A DNA stretch of 64,000 bases from Brucella intermedia LMG 3301 (lineage in GTDB: Bacteria; Pseudomonadota; Alphaproteobacteria; Rhizobiales; Rhizobiaceae): positions 1,359,001 through 1,423,000 of the forward strand of contig NZ_ACQA01000002.1 of assembly GCF_000182645.1 (NCBI RefSeq), given 5' to 3'. The first letter of the stretch is position 1. The number at the start of each line of letters is the position of its first letter. The notes under the pieces are model-generated. The model searched no databases. It was not told the origin of the DNA and saw only the letters and a list, made by a program, of their open reading frames with translations. The translations under genes and the position numbers were made by a program. Positions 34,661-41,810 of this stretch are shown in pieces.

Positions 34661-34927
34661 TCACCCCGATGCTTCTTGCTGCATTGTCGGCTGGTCCGGA
34701 CTTGCCGGACCGCGCGAAGGATGTTCGGGCATCGGAAGCGGCGGTATCTGTTCCGGTTCGTCGGGGCTGAACGGTCCCTTGTCTGGTTGCGGAATGGTTT
34801 CAGGCGGCTCGACGGGAATGCCTTCCGGCTCCTTTTCGGGTATTTCCGGTGGGTCGGAAGGCAGCTCAGGGTCTGCGGACAGGACGAACCTCAATGCCGC
34901 TCCCCTTTCTTCGATATGAATTTTCAT
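34661..34927 (-). CDS. Proline/glutamate-rich small protein (88 aa)
   Basis: AAGGGAGAAATCGC precedes the ATG. The N-terminus (MKIHIEERGAALRFVLSADP) could form a strand pair; the rest is a Pro/Glu-rich run (PPEIPEKEPEGIPVEPPET). Family not recognised. It lies 23 bases after the DUF3175 gene on the same strand and is probably cotranscribed from site 8. Confidence 0.6.
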   Translation of the reverse strand: MKIHIEERGAALRFVLSADPELPSDPPEIPEKEPEGIPVEPPETIPQPDKGPFSPDEPEQIPPLPMPEHPSRGPASPDQPTMQQEASG

Positions 34928-34950
34928 GCGATTTCTCCCTTCAGCGGGTG

Positions 34951-35238
34951 TCAAGCGTGGTCCGGCTTGCCGTAGGCCTTGCGCAGTTCGCCCTTGGCTG
35001 CTTCCAGCACATGCCTGCGTTTTTCCGGTAGATTCTTGCCCGCGCGATTGATGTAGAAAGTCAGCATGGACATTGCCGAGCGGAACGGCTCCGCCTTGCG
35101 CTTATGGCTCTTGTCGGCTGAGCGCTTCAGGGAAGCTGCAATTTTCTTCGGATCGTCCTGTTCGAACACATGCGGCTCCAGATCGAGGGCGTCGCTGTGT
35201 TCTGTTACTTCGCCTGACCATTTCCTTGTCTGGGCCAT
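34951..35238 (-). CDS. DUF3175 family protein (95 aa)
   Basis: The protein (MAQTRKWSGEVTEHSDALDL, then DPKKIAASLKRSADKSHKRK, FRSAMSMLTFYINRAGKNLP) carries the full conserved DUF3175 block. GAGAGGAGTTTTGAT lies before the ATG. Members are small basic proteins of unknown function, often beside stress genes. EcfG-type site 8 lies 30 bases upstream. Confidence 0.85.
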   Translation of the reverse strand: MAQTRKWSGEVTEHSDALDLEPHVFEQDDPKKIAASLKRSADKSHKRKAEPFRSAMSMLTFYINRAGKNLPEKRRHVLEAAKGELRKAYGKPDHA

Positions 35239-35267
35239 ATCAAAACTCCTCTCTTGCGGGTTTCGAT

Positions 35268-35292
35268 AACTGCCGAAGGCTGCCCATGTTCC
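35268..35292 (-). promoter_or_regulatory. EcfG/RpoE2-type general stress promoter (site 8)
   Basis: On the minus strand GGAAC-N17-GTT ends 30 bases before the start of the DUF3175 gene. It is back to back with site 9, 41 bases away. Confidence 0.65.
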
Positions 35293-35333
35293 TTTTACCT
35301 GTCCGCGACATCGACCGGTTTCGGTGCCTCGAT

Positions 35334-35358
35334 GGAACAAACTGCTCGCAAGCCGGTT
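35334..35358 (+). promoter_or_regulatory. EcfG/RpoE2-type general stress promoter (site 9)
   Basis: On the plus strand GGAAC-N17-GTT ends 65 bases before the ATG at 35424, divergent from site 8. Confidence 0.65.
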
Positions 35359-35423
35359 CGGAGGCACGTTCAGCCGTCATGACACCCATGGGCACTCCAT
35401 GGCACCCAACTGGAGGAACCGTC

Positions 35424-35693
35424 ATGTTCTACGATGCCGCAAGCATCCGATTTCCTTACTTCGACAAGGATCGCGTCGGGGCGGGCGAACCGTCCGAGCA
35501 CGAACCACGCGATCATCAGGCGCGGCCGACGCATGAGCAGTCGAACGCGCCGGGCAACCCGCGCCAGCCGCAGTCGGACGACCCGCAAACGGATTTCGAT
35601 TTCGACAGCCCCAACGGCAAGCGTCCGAATGATCTGGCCAACCCCAGCGCGCGTGAACTGCGGCGGGAAAGCCGTGGAACCGAACAGAACTGA
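35424..35693 (+). CDS. Hydrophilic disordered protein (89 aa)
   Basis: TGGAGGAACCGTC precedes the ATG. The protein (MFYDAASIRFPYFDKDRVGA, then a His/Asp/Gln/Pro/Asn-rich stretch ending RRESRGTEQN) has no hydrophobic core. Family not recognised. It leads a plus-strand run of small stress genes (DUF3008, a 46-aa membrane protein, perhaps DUF892) behind site 9. Confidence 0.65.
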   Translation: MFYDAASIRFPYFDKDRVGAGEPSEHEPRDHQARPTHEQSNAPGNPRQPQSDDPQTDFDFDSPNGKRPNDLANPSARELRRESRGTEQN

Positions 35694-35711
35694 CCATCAC
35701 AGGAGGTGAAG

Positions 35712-35900
35712 ATGCCTGCAAAATCCAAAGCGCAGCAACAGGCTGCCGGTGCGGCTTTGGCGGCGAAGCGCGGAGACAAGGCAAAAAGCGAACTGCGTGG
35801 AGCGTCCAAGGAAATGGCCAAATCCATGAGCGAAAAAGAGCTCGAGAAGATGGCCTCCACCAAGCAGAAGGGCAAGCCCGAGCACAAGTCGAAATCCTGA
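35712..35900 (+). CDS. DUF3008 family small basic protein (62 aa)
   Basis: AGGAGGTGAAG precedes the ATG at 35712; a GTG two codons earlier falls inside this Shine-Dalgarno. The protein (MPAKSKAQQQAAGAALAAKR, KSELRGASKEMAKSMSEKEL, ending KGKPEHKSKS) matches the DUF3008 family end to end. Its function is unknown. It lies 18 bases after the preceding gene, in one operon. Confidence 0.85.
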   Translation: MPAKSKAQQQAAGAALAAKRGDKAKSELRGASKEMAKSMSEKELEKMASTKQKGKPEHKSKS

Positions 35901-35912
35901 CGGGACGTAACG

Positions 35913-36053
35913 ATGACCACTTTGAAATGGCTTGCCGTCGTGATGTTCGCCGTGGCGCTGCTGGGGTTGGGCAGCCTGTTCATCACTTCCGACAAGGGGG
36001 ACGTCTCGCCGGAGAGCCCAACCCAACCGGCCCGCTCTCCCACGCAGCCCTGA
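35913..36053 (+). CDS. Small single-span membrane protein (46 aa)
   Basis: The protein MTTLKWLAVVMFAVALLGLG has one membrane segment and a polar Ser/Pro/Thr tail ending SPTQP. It starts 12 bases after the DUF3008 stop. Family not recognised. The weak GGGACG is the only ribosome-binding hint. Confidence 0.5.
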   Translation: MTTLKWLAVVMFAVALLGLGSLFITSDKGDVSPESPTQPARSPTQP

Positions 36054-36171
36054 CGTTTTGATTTTTGTCCAACGGGCGAAACAAAACGATCGCTGGGGAG
36101 TTAGGTGTGCCGTCGTCGGGATTTTCAGCCGCACGACAATGACAGTTTCGGAACCATAGGAGGAGCCTGAA

Positions 36172-36675
36172 ATGGCCAGCACCAAGCTACGCAATCTCGA
36201 AGATCTTTTCTACGATACCCTCAAGGACATTTATTACGCGGAGCGCAAGATTCTGAAAACGCTTCCGAAGATGTCCCGCGCGGCCAATGATGAGAAGCTG
36301 AAGAGCGCGTTCGAAAAACACCGGGAACAGACCGAAGGACATGTGGAACGTCTGCAGCAGTGCTTCGAGATTCTCGGCAAGCGTGCGCAGGGCAAGACCT
36401 GTGACGCCATTGAAGGCATCATCGCCGAGGGCGAGGAGATCATGGAGGAATTTTCGAACAGCCCTGCGCTCGACGCGGGTTTGATCTCCGCTGCCCAAGC
36501 CGTGGAACACTATGAAATCACCCGCTACGGCACGTTGAAGCGCTGGGCCGAAACCCTTGGATACAAGGACGTGGCGAATATCCTCGATCAAACCCTGCAG
36601 GAAGAAGGCCAGACCGACAAGGACCTGACCAAGCTTGCCGAAACCTCCGCCAATCTCCGTGCGGAAGCGGCCTGA
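36172..36675 (+). CDS. DUF892 ferritin-like protein (YciE/YciF type)
   Basis: The 167-residue protein (MASTKLRNLEDLFYDTLKDI, YYAERKILKTLPKM, FEKHREQTEGHVERLQQCFE, AVEHYEITRYGTLKRWAETL) has the four-helix DUF892 fold. The conserved Glu and His residues sit where a di-iron site forms in ferritin-like proteins. AGGAGGAGCCTGAA precedes the ATG. YciE/YciF homologues are induced by osmotic and general stress. It lies 118 bases after the 46-aa gene. Confidence 0.9.
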   Translation: MASTKLRNLEDLFYDTLKDIYYAERKILKTLPKMSRAANDEKLKSAFEKHREQTEGHVERLQQCFEILGKRAQGKTCDAIEGIIAEGEEIMEEFSNSPALDAGLISAAQAVEHYEITRYGTLKRWAETLGYKDVANILDQTLQEEGQTDKDLTKLAETSANLRAEAA

Positions 36676-36717
36676 TCGCAGCCTGTGCGCAACCGCTAGC
36701 CCGGGATCGACAGCGAG

Positions 36718-37836
36718 GTGACGACATGGAAAGCGCCCTTTTGCGGGAAGACCCCATGCGGGAAAATTCGCGTCGTCTGCCGGGCGTCGGACAGCCACCA
36801 CACCGTAGCCAGCGCGGAAGCGCTGGCTACGCGTCTCTCGGCCCTCACAGGCCGGCAACTACTTCCCACTGGGCAAGACTTCGACGAAGATGGCGAAACG
36901 TTTTTTATCCCGACCTACGCCCTCGCCCGGCAGGAGGGGAACCCCGACATGACCGTGGATCGCTTCTATGGCGGCATCGTTCATCGCGGTTTCATGGCGA
37001 CAAAGCTCGTTACCCATCCACATTGGCACGACCACGACGACCTGCCCGAGGGATGGACGGGACAGTTCGCGGCATGTTTGCAGGATTGCGTTCTGCCGGG
37101 CTTCTCGGTGTTCTCGCACCGCCACGCTCTGGAAGCGGCGAGTGCCTTGCTGAAAAAGCACAAAATTCGGTTCAAGAATCCCTATGCGTCCGGCGGCGAG
37201 GACCAGAGCGTCATCGACACCGTCCGCTCGCTCGACAGTTTTCTCGCCGAGGTTTCAGAGGTCGATATCGCAAACGGACTGGTTCTCGAAGAGGATGTGG
37301 ACAATTCCACGACCTATTCCGTCGGGCAGATCCAGCTTGGAAACCATGTCGGAACCTATCTGGGCCGTCAGTACAGTTCCCGCGACAAGGCCGGTAAGGA
37401 ATTTTATGCCGGCAGCCGGTTGCGCGTGGTGCGCGGCGACTGGGATGCGCTTCTTCAGCTTCTGCAATCGCCAACTGCACGCAAGGTCGTGGAGAATGCC
37501 CGGCGCTACGATGAAGCGGCCCGCGAGCATCTTGGACTGGTCGCGTCACGCAGGAATTATGACGTGCTTGTCGGGCCGATAACCGAAAATGGCGTGCGCT
37601 GTGGAGTGCTTGAACAGTCGTGGCGCGTGGGAGGCGCTTCCCCCGCTGAACTGCTGGCAATGGAAAAACTGATGCAGGATGAAACCGTGACCGCCGTGCA
37701 GGCCGTTCTGCACGAGAGCCGCGACGAAGCGCCGACGTTCCGGGACGATGATTTCATCGTCTATTCCGGTGAGGACGATCTCGGTCAGCCCCTGCATAAA
37801 TATGCGAGAATCGAGAAAATCTATCATGATCCGTAA
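36718..37836 (+). CDS. DUF3182 family protein (ATP-grasp-like)
   Basis: The 372-residue protein reads VVCRASDSHHTVASAEALAT, THPHWHDHDDLPEGWTGQFA, KHKIRFKNPYASGGEDQSVI and VLEEDVDNSTTYSVGQIQLG. I assign it to DUF3182, whose fold resembles an ATP-grasp ligase. The function is unknown. The start is uncertain: a GTG at 36718 fits the frame, but no ATG lies nearby in frame. The next gene starts inside its last codons. It lies 42 bases after the DUF892 gene. Confidence 0.75.
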   Translation: MTTWKAPFCGKTPCGKIRVVCRASDSHHTVASAEALATRLSALTGRQLLPTGQDFDEDGETFFIPTYALARQEGNPDMTVDRFYGGIVHRGFMATKLVTHPHWHDHDDLPEGWTGQFAACLQDCVLPGFSVFSHRHALEAASALLKKHKIRFKNPYASGGEDQSVIDTVRSLDSFLAEVSEVDIANGLVLEEDVDNSTTYSVGQIQLGNHVGTYLGRQYSSRDKAGKEFYAGSRLRVVRGDWDALLQLLQSPTARKVVENARRYDEAAREHLGLVASRRNYDVLVGPITENGVRCGVLEQSWRVGGASPAELLAMEKLMQDETVTAVQAVLHESRDEAPTFRDDDFIVYSGEDDLGQPLHKYARIEKIYHDP

Positions 37837-38554
37837 CGATACCGCCGTCCGTGTCGACCAGTATGAACTGGCCGCGACAGTAATCTCTCCAGACACTACC
37901 ATTCCCGGCGTCCTTTTTCTTCATGGCTGGGCCGGCAGCCAGGAACGCGACATCGAAAGGGCGAATGCAATATCCTCGCTCGGCTGCGTTTGCCTCACCT
38001 TCGATATGCGCGGCCACGGGGATTTGCTCTCCGGCAACAAGACCGTGACGCGCGGCGAAAACCTCGACGACGCAATCGCCGCCTATGACAGCCTGGCCAG
38101 CCTCAAGATGGTCGAGGACGACTCCATTGTCGTCATAGGCAGCAGCTATGGCGGATATCTCGCGACATTGCTGACAGAATTGCGCCCCGTTCGCTGGCTG
38201 GCGCTCAGAGCACCTGCCCTTTATCGTGACGAGCTCTGGCAGGTTCCCAAGGCAAGGCTCGATCGCAGGGACCTGCAATCCTATCGCTCGGCACTGGTCA
38301 GTTATGACGACAACCGCGCCTTGCGGCAGGCACGGGAATTTCGCGGCGATGTGCTTCTGGTCGAGTCCGAGCATGACGTCATCGTTCCGCATCCGACAGT
38401 GGCGAGCTATCAAACCGCCTTCATCAATGCCCGTTCGCTGACCGTTCGCATGCTGGACGGCGCAGACCATGCCCTCACGGAAGAGCGCCATCAAAAGACC
38501 TACAACCAGCTCCTGACCCGCTGGATCAGGGAAATGGTTCTCGGTGCCCGTTGA
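37826..38554 (+). CDS. Alpha/beta hydrolase (dienelactone-hydrolase/peptidase-like)
   Basis: The 242-residue protein has VLFLHGWAGSQERDIERANA (oxyanion turn), LTFDMRGHG, the nucleophile elbow GSSYGGYLA, the acid in VESEHDVIVPH and the His in DGADHALTEE. The substrate is unknown. Its ATG lies 11 bases before the end of the DUF3182 gene, so the two are translationally coupled and probably act together. Length and fold fit serine esterases or peptidases. Confidence 0.85.
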   Translation: MIRNDTAVRVDQYELAATVISPDTTIPGVLFLHGWAGSQERDIERANAISSLGCVCLTFDMRGHGDLLSGNKTVTRGENLDDAIAAYDSLASLKMVEDDSIVVIGSSYGGYLATLLTELRPVRWLALRAPALYRDELWQVPKARLDRRDLQSYRSALVSYDDNRALRQAREFRGDVLLVESEHDVIVPHPTVASYQTAFINARSLTVRMLDGADHALTEERHQKTYNQLLTRWIREMVLGAR

Positions 38555-38563
38555 AATTCCAAG

Positions 38564-38588
38564 GGAACATTCGATCGGCTCGTTGGTT
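38564..38588 (+). promoter_or_regulatory. EcfG/RpoE2-type general stress promoter (site 10)
   Basis: On the plus strand GGAAC-N17-GTT ends 31 bases before the ATG at 38620. It starts the operon that ends with UdgX. Confidence 0.65.
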
Positions 38589-38619
38589 GGGACAGTCCCC
38601 AGAAACAAGGGAGCCTACG

Positions 38620-38940
38620 ATGAAACAGTCTATTCGATATTGCGCAAGCGCGGTTTTCCTGCTGGTCACACCGGCAGCTTTTGCCCAAACCGCCGCCCCC
38701 TCCAGTGACCCGCAAACACCTGCTGTGACGACACCCGGAGAGAAAAACCCCAAGGCGCCCGTGCCGGGGCAGAACAGCTTTACCGAAGATCAGGTGAAGG
38801 AACGCCTGACCGAAGAAGGCTATACCAACATCATGCACCTTCAGCTTGGCGAGGATGGCGTCTGGCGCGCCGATGCTGCGCGTAACGGGCAGCCCGTGAA
38901 GGTTCTTTTCGATTTCCAGGGAAACATCACCACGCAGTGA
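38620..38940 (+). CDS. Exported PepSY-like small protein, paralogue of 20723
   Basis: The 106-residue protein has a signal peptide (SIRYCASAVFLLVTPAAFAQ), a Pro/Thr linker and a C-terminal domain (GQNSFTEDQVKERLTEEGYT, DGVWRADAARNG, VLFDFQGNITTQ). The last domain aligns with that of the protein at 20723. CAAGGGAGCCTACG precedes the ATG. It is first in the operon driven by site 10. Confidence 0.75.
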   Translation: MKQSIRYCASAVFLLVTPAAFAQTAAPSSDPQTPAVTTPGEKNPKAPVPGQNSFTEDQVKERLTEEGYTNIMHLQLGEDGVWRADAARNGQPVKVLFDFQGNITTQ

Positions 38941-38978
38941 TCCGGCTGTAACCGGCAACCGAATTAAAGGAGATGAAA

Positions 38979-39584
38979 ATGGCTTATATCACAGGTCTGT
39001 TCGACAATTATGACGAAGCAATGGACGCCGTTCGTTCCCTTGAGGAAGCGGGGATCTCTTCGGACAATATCAGCCTGATTTCGAATAATACCGATGGTCG
39101 ATATGCAGGCGATGCCGCGGAAGGGGACGGGAGCACCGTGACGGGCGTCGAAACCGGGGCCGGTCTCGGCGCGGTCGCAGGCGGCGGTGCCGGACTGCTG
39201 ACCGGGCTTGGCCTTCTTTCCATTCCCGGCGTCGGCCCGGTCGTGGCAGGTGGCTGGCTCACCGCTACGCTGGTCGGGCTTGTTGGCGGCGCGACAGCCG
39301 GCGGCGTCGCAGGCGGTATCGTGGGCGCCCTCGTTGATACGGGCATACCCGAGGAAGAGGCGCAGGCCTATAGCGAAGCCATTCGCCGGGGCAGCGCTTT
39401 GGTCGCGGTCCGCTGCGACGAAAGCGAGCGCGAGAAGGTCGAAGCCATTCTGGAAGACTGGGGACGTGTCAATATCGGCCAGCGCCGCGACGCTTATCTC
39501 GAGGAAGGATGGGAGAGCTTCAATGCGTCGGCTGCGCCCTACACGGCAGACGAGATCGAACGCGAACGTCAGCGCTGGGGCTAG
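38979..39584 (+). CDS. YflT-like general stress protein with glycine-rich core
   Basis: The 201-residue protein begins MAYITGLFDNYDEAMDAVRS, an N-terminal general-stress-protein-17M (YflT)-like domain. A Gly/Ala-rich hydrophobic stretch follows (GLGAVAGGGAGLLTGLGLLS, ATLVGLVGGATAGGVAGGIV) that may insert into membrane. A second domain (EEEAQAYSEAIRRGSALVAV) ends the protein. AAAGGAG lies 7 bases before the chosen ATG at 38979. It is second in the site-10 operon. Confidence 0.75.
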   Translation: MAYITGLFDNYDEAMDAVRSLEEAGISSDNISLISNNTDGRYAGDAAEGDGSTVTGVETGAGLGAVAGGGAGLLTGLGLLSIPGVGPVVAGGWLTATLVGLVGGATAGGVAGGIVGALVDTGIPEEEAQAYSEAIRRGSALVAVRCDESEREKVEAILEDWGRVNIGQRRDAYLEEGWESFNASAAPYTADEIERERQRWG

Positions 39585-39596
39585 GTGGATCGGCCG

Positions 39597-39812
39597 ATGA
39601 AAGAGGTGGATCCGCGCAAGGCCCGTCAAGGTTTGAATGGAGGGCGTATCCTCACAATCCTCGTTTCCAGCCTGATACTGGCGATGATTGTCTGGGGTGC
39701 GGTGGAACTTTACGGACAAATGCGTCCGGGGCGCGGTTTCATGGATGACAACAGCACACCGCCTACATCCACGGAATCGCAGCCGCCGCCTTCCGCCACG
39801 GAGCGGCAATGA
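39597..39812 (+). CDS. Small single-span membrane protein (71 aa)
   Basis: The protein starts MKEVDPRKARQGLNGGRILT, with one membrane span (ILVSSLILAMIVWGAVELYG) and a Pro/Ser/Thr-rich tail. A GTG at 39585 is an alternative start. Its stop overlaps the UdgX start by four bases. Family not recognised. Confidence 0.6.
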   Translation: MKEVDPRKARQGLNGGRILTILVSSLILAMIVWGAVELYGQMRPGRGFMDDNSTPPTSTESQPPPSATERQ

Positions 39813-40438
39813 CAAGCCCCGCCCCGGCAATTTCACATCGCCAGCCTACCCTTGAGCAAGTCTGCGCGGAAGCGCAGACTTGTCGGCGTTGCGAGCTCTA
39901 CAAGGATGCGACACAGACCGTTTTCGGGGAAGGCCCTGTCGGGGCCGGAATTTTCTTTGTCGCCGAGCAACCCGGCGACAAGGAGGATATCGAAGGGCGC
40001 CCGCTGATCGGTCCTGCGGGCCAGGTCTTCGACGCCTGTCTCGCCGAAGTCGGCATCAAGCGCGAACGGTGCTACATCACCAACGCCGTTAAACATTTTC
40101 GCCACATCCAGCGCGGCAAGAGACGCCTCCACCAGCGCCCGTCGACCAGCCACATAGAAGCCTGCCGCTGGTGGCTTGAGCAGGAAATCGAACAAGTGTC
40201 GCCGCATATCATCGTTGCGCTGGGAGCCGTGGCCGCCCGCGCCGTTTTTGATAAGCCTGTGAAGATAGCCGCCGTGCGCGGCCGTTGCCTGCAGCACGAA
40301 AACCGCCACGTCTTTGTGACCATCCACCCCTCCTATCTGCTGCGGCTGCGCGGCAGGAGCGGTTACGACCGCGAACGGGCGATGTTCCTGAAGGAACTTG
40401 GCCAGGTTGCAGAGTTCGGGCGCGCGTCCGAAACGTGA
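39809..40438 (+). CDS. udgX: UdgX-type uracil-DNA glycosylase
   Basis: The 209-residue protein has the family-4-type [4Fe-4S] cysteines (Cys25, Cys28, Cys88, Cys119), the uracil pocket motif AEQPGDKED (52-60), and the inserted loop KRRLH at residues 104-108. The His of that loop aligns with the His of mycobacterial UdgX that bonds covalently to the abasic sugar. The C-terminal motif HPSYLLR fits motif 2 of the UDG superfamily. UdgX proteins excise uracil and stay trapped on the DNA. The ATG overlaps the preceding gene by four bases, making it the last gene of the site-10 stress operon. Confidence 0.85.
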   Translation: MTSPAPAISHRQPTLEQVCAEAQTCRRCELYKDATQTVFGEGPVGAGIFFVAEQPGDKEDIEGRPLIGPAGQVFDACLAEVGIKRERCYITNAVKHFRHIQRGKRRLHQRPSTSHIEACRWWLEQEIEQVSPHIIVALGAVAARAVFDKPVKIAAVRGRCLQHENRHVFVTIHPSYLLRLRGRSGYDRERAMFLKELGQVAEFGRASET

Positions 40439-40460
40439 AGTTTGTTACAGGCTTTTTCTT

Positions 40461-40485
40461 GGAACATCCTCCGGGCCTCAAGGTT
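40461..40485 (+). promoter_or_regulatory. EcfG/RpoE2-type general stress promoter (site 11)
   Basis: On the plus strand GGAAC-N17-GTT ends 69 bases before the ATG at 40555. Confidence 0.65.
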
Positions 40486-40554
40486 AGGCTTATGTCACGC
40501 GCGACAAACTCCACTCCCAAAATCATTGGTCTGGAACCACTGAAAGGAAAGAGA

Positions 40555-40740
40555 ATGGCACAGAATCACACGCAAGGTGGCACACACGAACAACACGTGA
40601 AAGCCGGCCAGCAGAGCCACAAGAACGATGGCAAGCAAGCAAGCAGCGGAGGCGGCGGCGACAAGCAGCAGTCATCTTCGCGTGGCGGAAGCCACGAACA
40701 GCATGTGAAGGCAGGCCAGCAGAGCCATAAGAATTCGTAA
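40555..40740 (+). CDS. Duplicated glycine-rich hydrophilin (61 aa)
   Basis: The protein is two near-identical units, each (T/S)HEQHVKAGQQSHKN, joined by a Gly/Ser/Gln-rich linker. The unit resembles the GsiB/KGG-type hydrophilin motif. AAAGGAAAGAGA precedes the ATG. It is driven from site 11 and followed by a hairpin. Confidence 0.7.
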   Translation: MAQNHTQGGTHEQHVKAGQQSHKNDGKQASSGGGGDKQQSSSRGGSHEQHVKAGQQSHKNS

Positions 40741-40746
40741 ATTAAA

Positions 40747-40767
40747 GGGGCGGCCTTGTGCCGCCCC
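40747..40767 (+). terminator. Terminator hairpin after the duplicated hydrophilin gene
   Basis: GGGGCGGC and GCCGCCCC form a perfect 8-bp stem with a CTTGT loop, 6 bases after the stop codon. Confidence 0.65.
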
Positions 40768-40805
40768 ATCCTCTAACCGGACGTTGGTTCGGAAAGGCCA
40801 CTGCG

Positions 40806-41309
40806 ATGTCGTTCACCCCCGATCCCGACTACATGCTGGAGCCGGAACATCTCGTTGAGATGATACCGGCGCTTCGCGCTTTTTCCCGCACATTCTACAG
40901 CCAGAAGGAAGACGCGGAAGATCTCGTTCAGGAAACCCTGATGAAAGCCCTGGCCAACCGGGAAAAGTACACGCCTTATTCGCCGCTGAAATCGTGGCTT
41001 TTTACGATCATGCGCAACACGTTCTGCACCCGGATTCGGATTCAGAAACGCGAAGCACCAGGCGCCGTCGAGTGCGTCTCTCCGATAGTCTCGGTGGAAG
41101 CCTCGCAGGAACTGACCCTTGAAGCGCATGATGTGCAGACCGCGATGGCGACCCTGCCTCATAAATATCGTCGGGTACTGGCGATGGTGGTGTTGGAAGG
41201 CAAAAGCTATGAGCGCACCGCAGAGCTTTGCGATTGCTCCATCGGCACGGTGAAAAGCCGCCTGCACCGCGCGCGACACAAACTGCACGATATCATGGAG
41301 GGAGCCTAG
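40806..41309 (+). CDS. ECF RNA polymerase sigma factor (EcfG-like)
   Basis: The 167-residue protein has sigma region 2 (ALRAFSRTFYSQKEDAEDLV, QETLMKALANREKYTPYSPL, SWLFTIMRNTFCTRIR) and region 4 (ATLPHKYRRVLAMVVLEGKS, CSIGTVKSRLHRARHKLHDI). It lacks the long C-terminal extensions of SigJ-like ECFs and resembles EcfG (RpoE2), the general-stress sigma factor. No NepR-like anti-sigma gene is seen beside it. It lies next to a receiver protein in the stress island, so it may read the GGAAC promoters here, or it may be a paralogue with its own set. Confidence 0.85.
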   Translation: MSFTPDPDYMLEPEHLVEMIPALRAFSRTFYSQKEDAEDLVQETLMKALANREKYTPYSPLKSWLFTIMRNTFCTRIRIQKREAPGAVECVSPIVSVEASQELTLEAHDVQTAMATLPHKYRRVLAMVVLEGKSYERTAELCDCSIGTVKSRLHRARHKLHDIMEGA

Positions 41310-41417
41310 ATAGTGTTTTTCAGGCGTATTGTCCCGCGCTATCGTGTTTTGGCCCGTGATGTGAATTCAGCACGAGGCATCTTGTCATTTGGTCCCAGAC
41401 ATGGCCAACTGTTTGTA

Positions 41418-41810
41418 ATGAATAAGTCTAATGATGATATTATGCGTCTGTTCTCGGGAAAACGCATTCTGGTTTTTGAAGACGGGTTCCTGCTATCGGA
41501 AGAAGCGGCAGCCAGGCTGACAAATGCCGGAGCCATCGTGCTTGGTCCGGTCAGCACTGCCATCCAGGCGCTGAATTATCTGGAAGGCGGCGTTGTGGAC
41601 GCCGTTGTCATGGATGTCGCGCTGGAACCGGACGCGGTGCTCCCGCTCATCGACCAGCTGGAACGCGGTGCCATCCCCTTCATATTCGCCCTGCCCGAAA
41701 ATCCCAGACTGGACAGCCAGCGCTTCGCCGGTTTCGTGCTGAGCGCTCGCCACAAGGATCTTTCGACAATAGCCGAGGCATTGTTCCTGAGACCCGCCAT
41801 GGAACATTGA
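41418..41810 (+). CDS. Degenerate response-regulator receiver protein (130 aa)
   Basis: The protein starts MNKSNDDIMRLFSGKRILVF, with the receiver pattern RILVFEDGFLLSEEAAARLT (acidic pair E-D), VVDAVVMDVALEPD (a possible phospho-acceptor Asp) and IPFIFALPEN. The conserved Lys near the end is replaced in FVLSARHKD. The start at 41418 keeps a normal receiver length; a longer in-frame form would start at 41313. It has no output domain. It follows the ECF sigma gene by 108 bases. Confidence 0.75.
   Translation: MNKSNDDIMRLFSGKRILVFEDGFLLSEEAAARLTNAGAIVLGPVSTAIQALNYLEGGVVDAVVMDVALEPDAVLPLIDQLERGAIPFIFALPENPRLDSQRFAGFVLSARHKDLSTIAEALFLRPAMEH

Noticed and set aside
39809..40438. Family-4 uracil-DNA glycosylase as the call for this gene
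   Set aside because: The KRRLH insert and its His specify the UdgX branch rather than a plain family-4 enzyme.
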